The notes under the pieces were generated by a model. The model had not been told where the DNA came from, ran no database searches, and saw only the letters and a list, made by a program, of their open reading frames with translations. A program made the translations under genes and the position numbers. From assembly GCA_018873225.1 (NCBI GenBank), contig JAEILZ010000008.1:1302001-1366000 (forward strand): a stretch of DNA of 64,000 bases, read 5' to 3'. The DNA is from [Phialemoniopsis] sp. UDSM-2020 (Eukaryota > Ascomycota > Sordariomycetes > Thyridiales > Thyridiaceae). This document shows positions 63,625 through 64,000 of the stretch, in pieces. Numbering within the stretch: the first letter of the stretch is position 1; every line of letters starts with the position of its first letter.

Positions 63625-63894
63625 TCAACCGAGGGACGCATCCATATGGAAGGCAGGACGAAAGAGTTCTAGAAAGCACAACAACCTCGGCTGATAACTG
63701 GGGTTTTCTCTTCTACCAGTGTCCATCAGTTGGATCCGATTCACAACTAGAAACGACTTGAGCGGGCTGTTCTCGCACTGTAGCCTTGGGAGGTCGGTGA
63801 TCGGCGAAAGATCATCCAGGTGTTTAAGGCAATTCACGAGCGCCAACATGTCAAATGGGTTTGTGTACAGGTACTTCGGTTGCGCAATGATGAC
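63625..63894 (-). CDS. Possible last exon of a gene running off the right edge
   Basis: A 90-codon open frame ends at TGA 63627-63625. It is preceded by an acceptor-like GTGTAG and reads VIIAQPKYLYTNPFDMLALV, then NCLKHLDDLSPITDLPRLQC and SPLKSFLVVNRIQLMDTG. It looks coding, and the acceptor allows an upstream exon beyond 63,9xx or outside the window. No family is recognised; Leu-rich spacing hints at an F-box/LRR-like protein, which is a guess. Confidence 0.35.
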   Translation of the reverse strand, partial: VIIAQPKYLYTNPFDMLALVNCLKHLDDLSPITDLPRLQCENSPLKSFLVVNRIQLMDTGRRENPSYQPRLLCFLELFRPAFHMDASLG

Positions 63895-64000
63895 CTACAC
63901 GAGCACTCAATCATGCCATATTTGAGAACGGGCTATTGTTACGTTATTAGTAGGTGAGTTGGCACTTGGGCAACAATCAGGTGTTACGATACGCAAGCAC

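Overview
The window looks like nuclear DNA of a filamentous ascomycete (Pezizomycotina, probably Sordariomycetes). Genes have short GT-AG introns of about 50-70 nt with CTAAC-like branch sites. Zn2Cys6 regulators, MFS carriers, a P450 and an AA9 polysaccharide monooxygenase are present, and intergenic spaces are typical of such fungi. The assignment rests on gene style and content; no species-level evidence was available.

Layout. 1.5-9.8 kb holds ordinary genes: an unknown small protein, a divergent Zn2Cys6 regulator / NmrA-like reductase pair, a short-chain dehydrogenase, and an unknown ~520-codon gene broken by one in-frame TAG. From about 11.6 to 31.75 kb lies a very different block. It is a mosaic of short, frame-shifted pieces of many genes: M1 aminopeptidase, alanyl-tRNA synthetase, TFIIS, P450, polyketide synthase, an SF1 helicase and at least four internally repeated unknown families. 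The block is peppered with (TA)n tracts, has no transposase or reverse transcriptase that I can see, and every piece I could identify is in + orientation. 32.1-44.8 kb returns to normal genes: a YrdC/Sua5-like protein, a 2-oxoglutarate dioxygenase, a Zn2Cys6 regulator, an MFS carrier, an AA9 enzyme and a sugar transporter. 46.7-52.5 kb carries a Myb-like regulator with a 3 kb upstream region, and COX10. 53.0-59.7 kb is an MFS / P450 / Zn2Cys6 island. 60.3-63.4 kb has a secreted protein whose signal peptide carries an in-frame TAG, a tRNA-Leu(CAG) with a 56-nt GT-AG insertion in its D-loop, and a MYND-finger gene. A partial gene may run off the right edge.

How genes work together. Two small islands share one plan: an oxygenase gene and a Zn2Cys6 regulator face each other tail to tail with 46 bp between stop codons, and an MFS carrier sits next door (34.2-40.1 kb and 53.0-59.7 kb). 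This suggests local control of a small oxidation-plus-transport module, but substrate and pathway cannot be read from the sequence.

Most unusual observations: the tRNA-Leu with a spliceosomal-looking D-loop insertion; the same-strand gene-fragment mosaic with TA tracts; two otherwise intact genes each interrupted by a single TAG, which could be nonsense mutations or substrates of the sexual-stage A-to-I mRNA editing known in Sordariomycetes; and a 13-nt micro-exon that supplies the third zinc-binding cysteine of a regulator.
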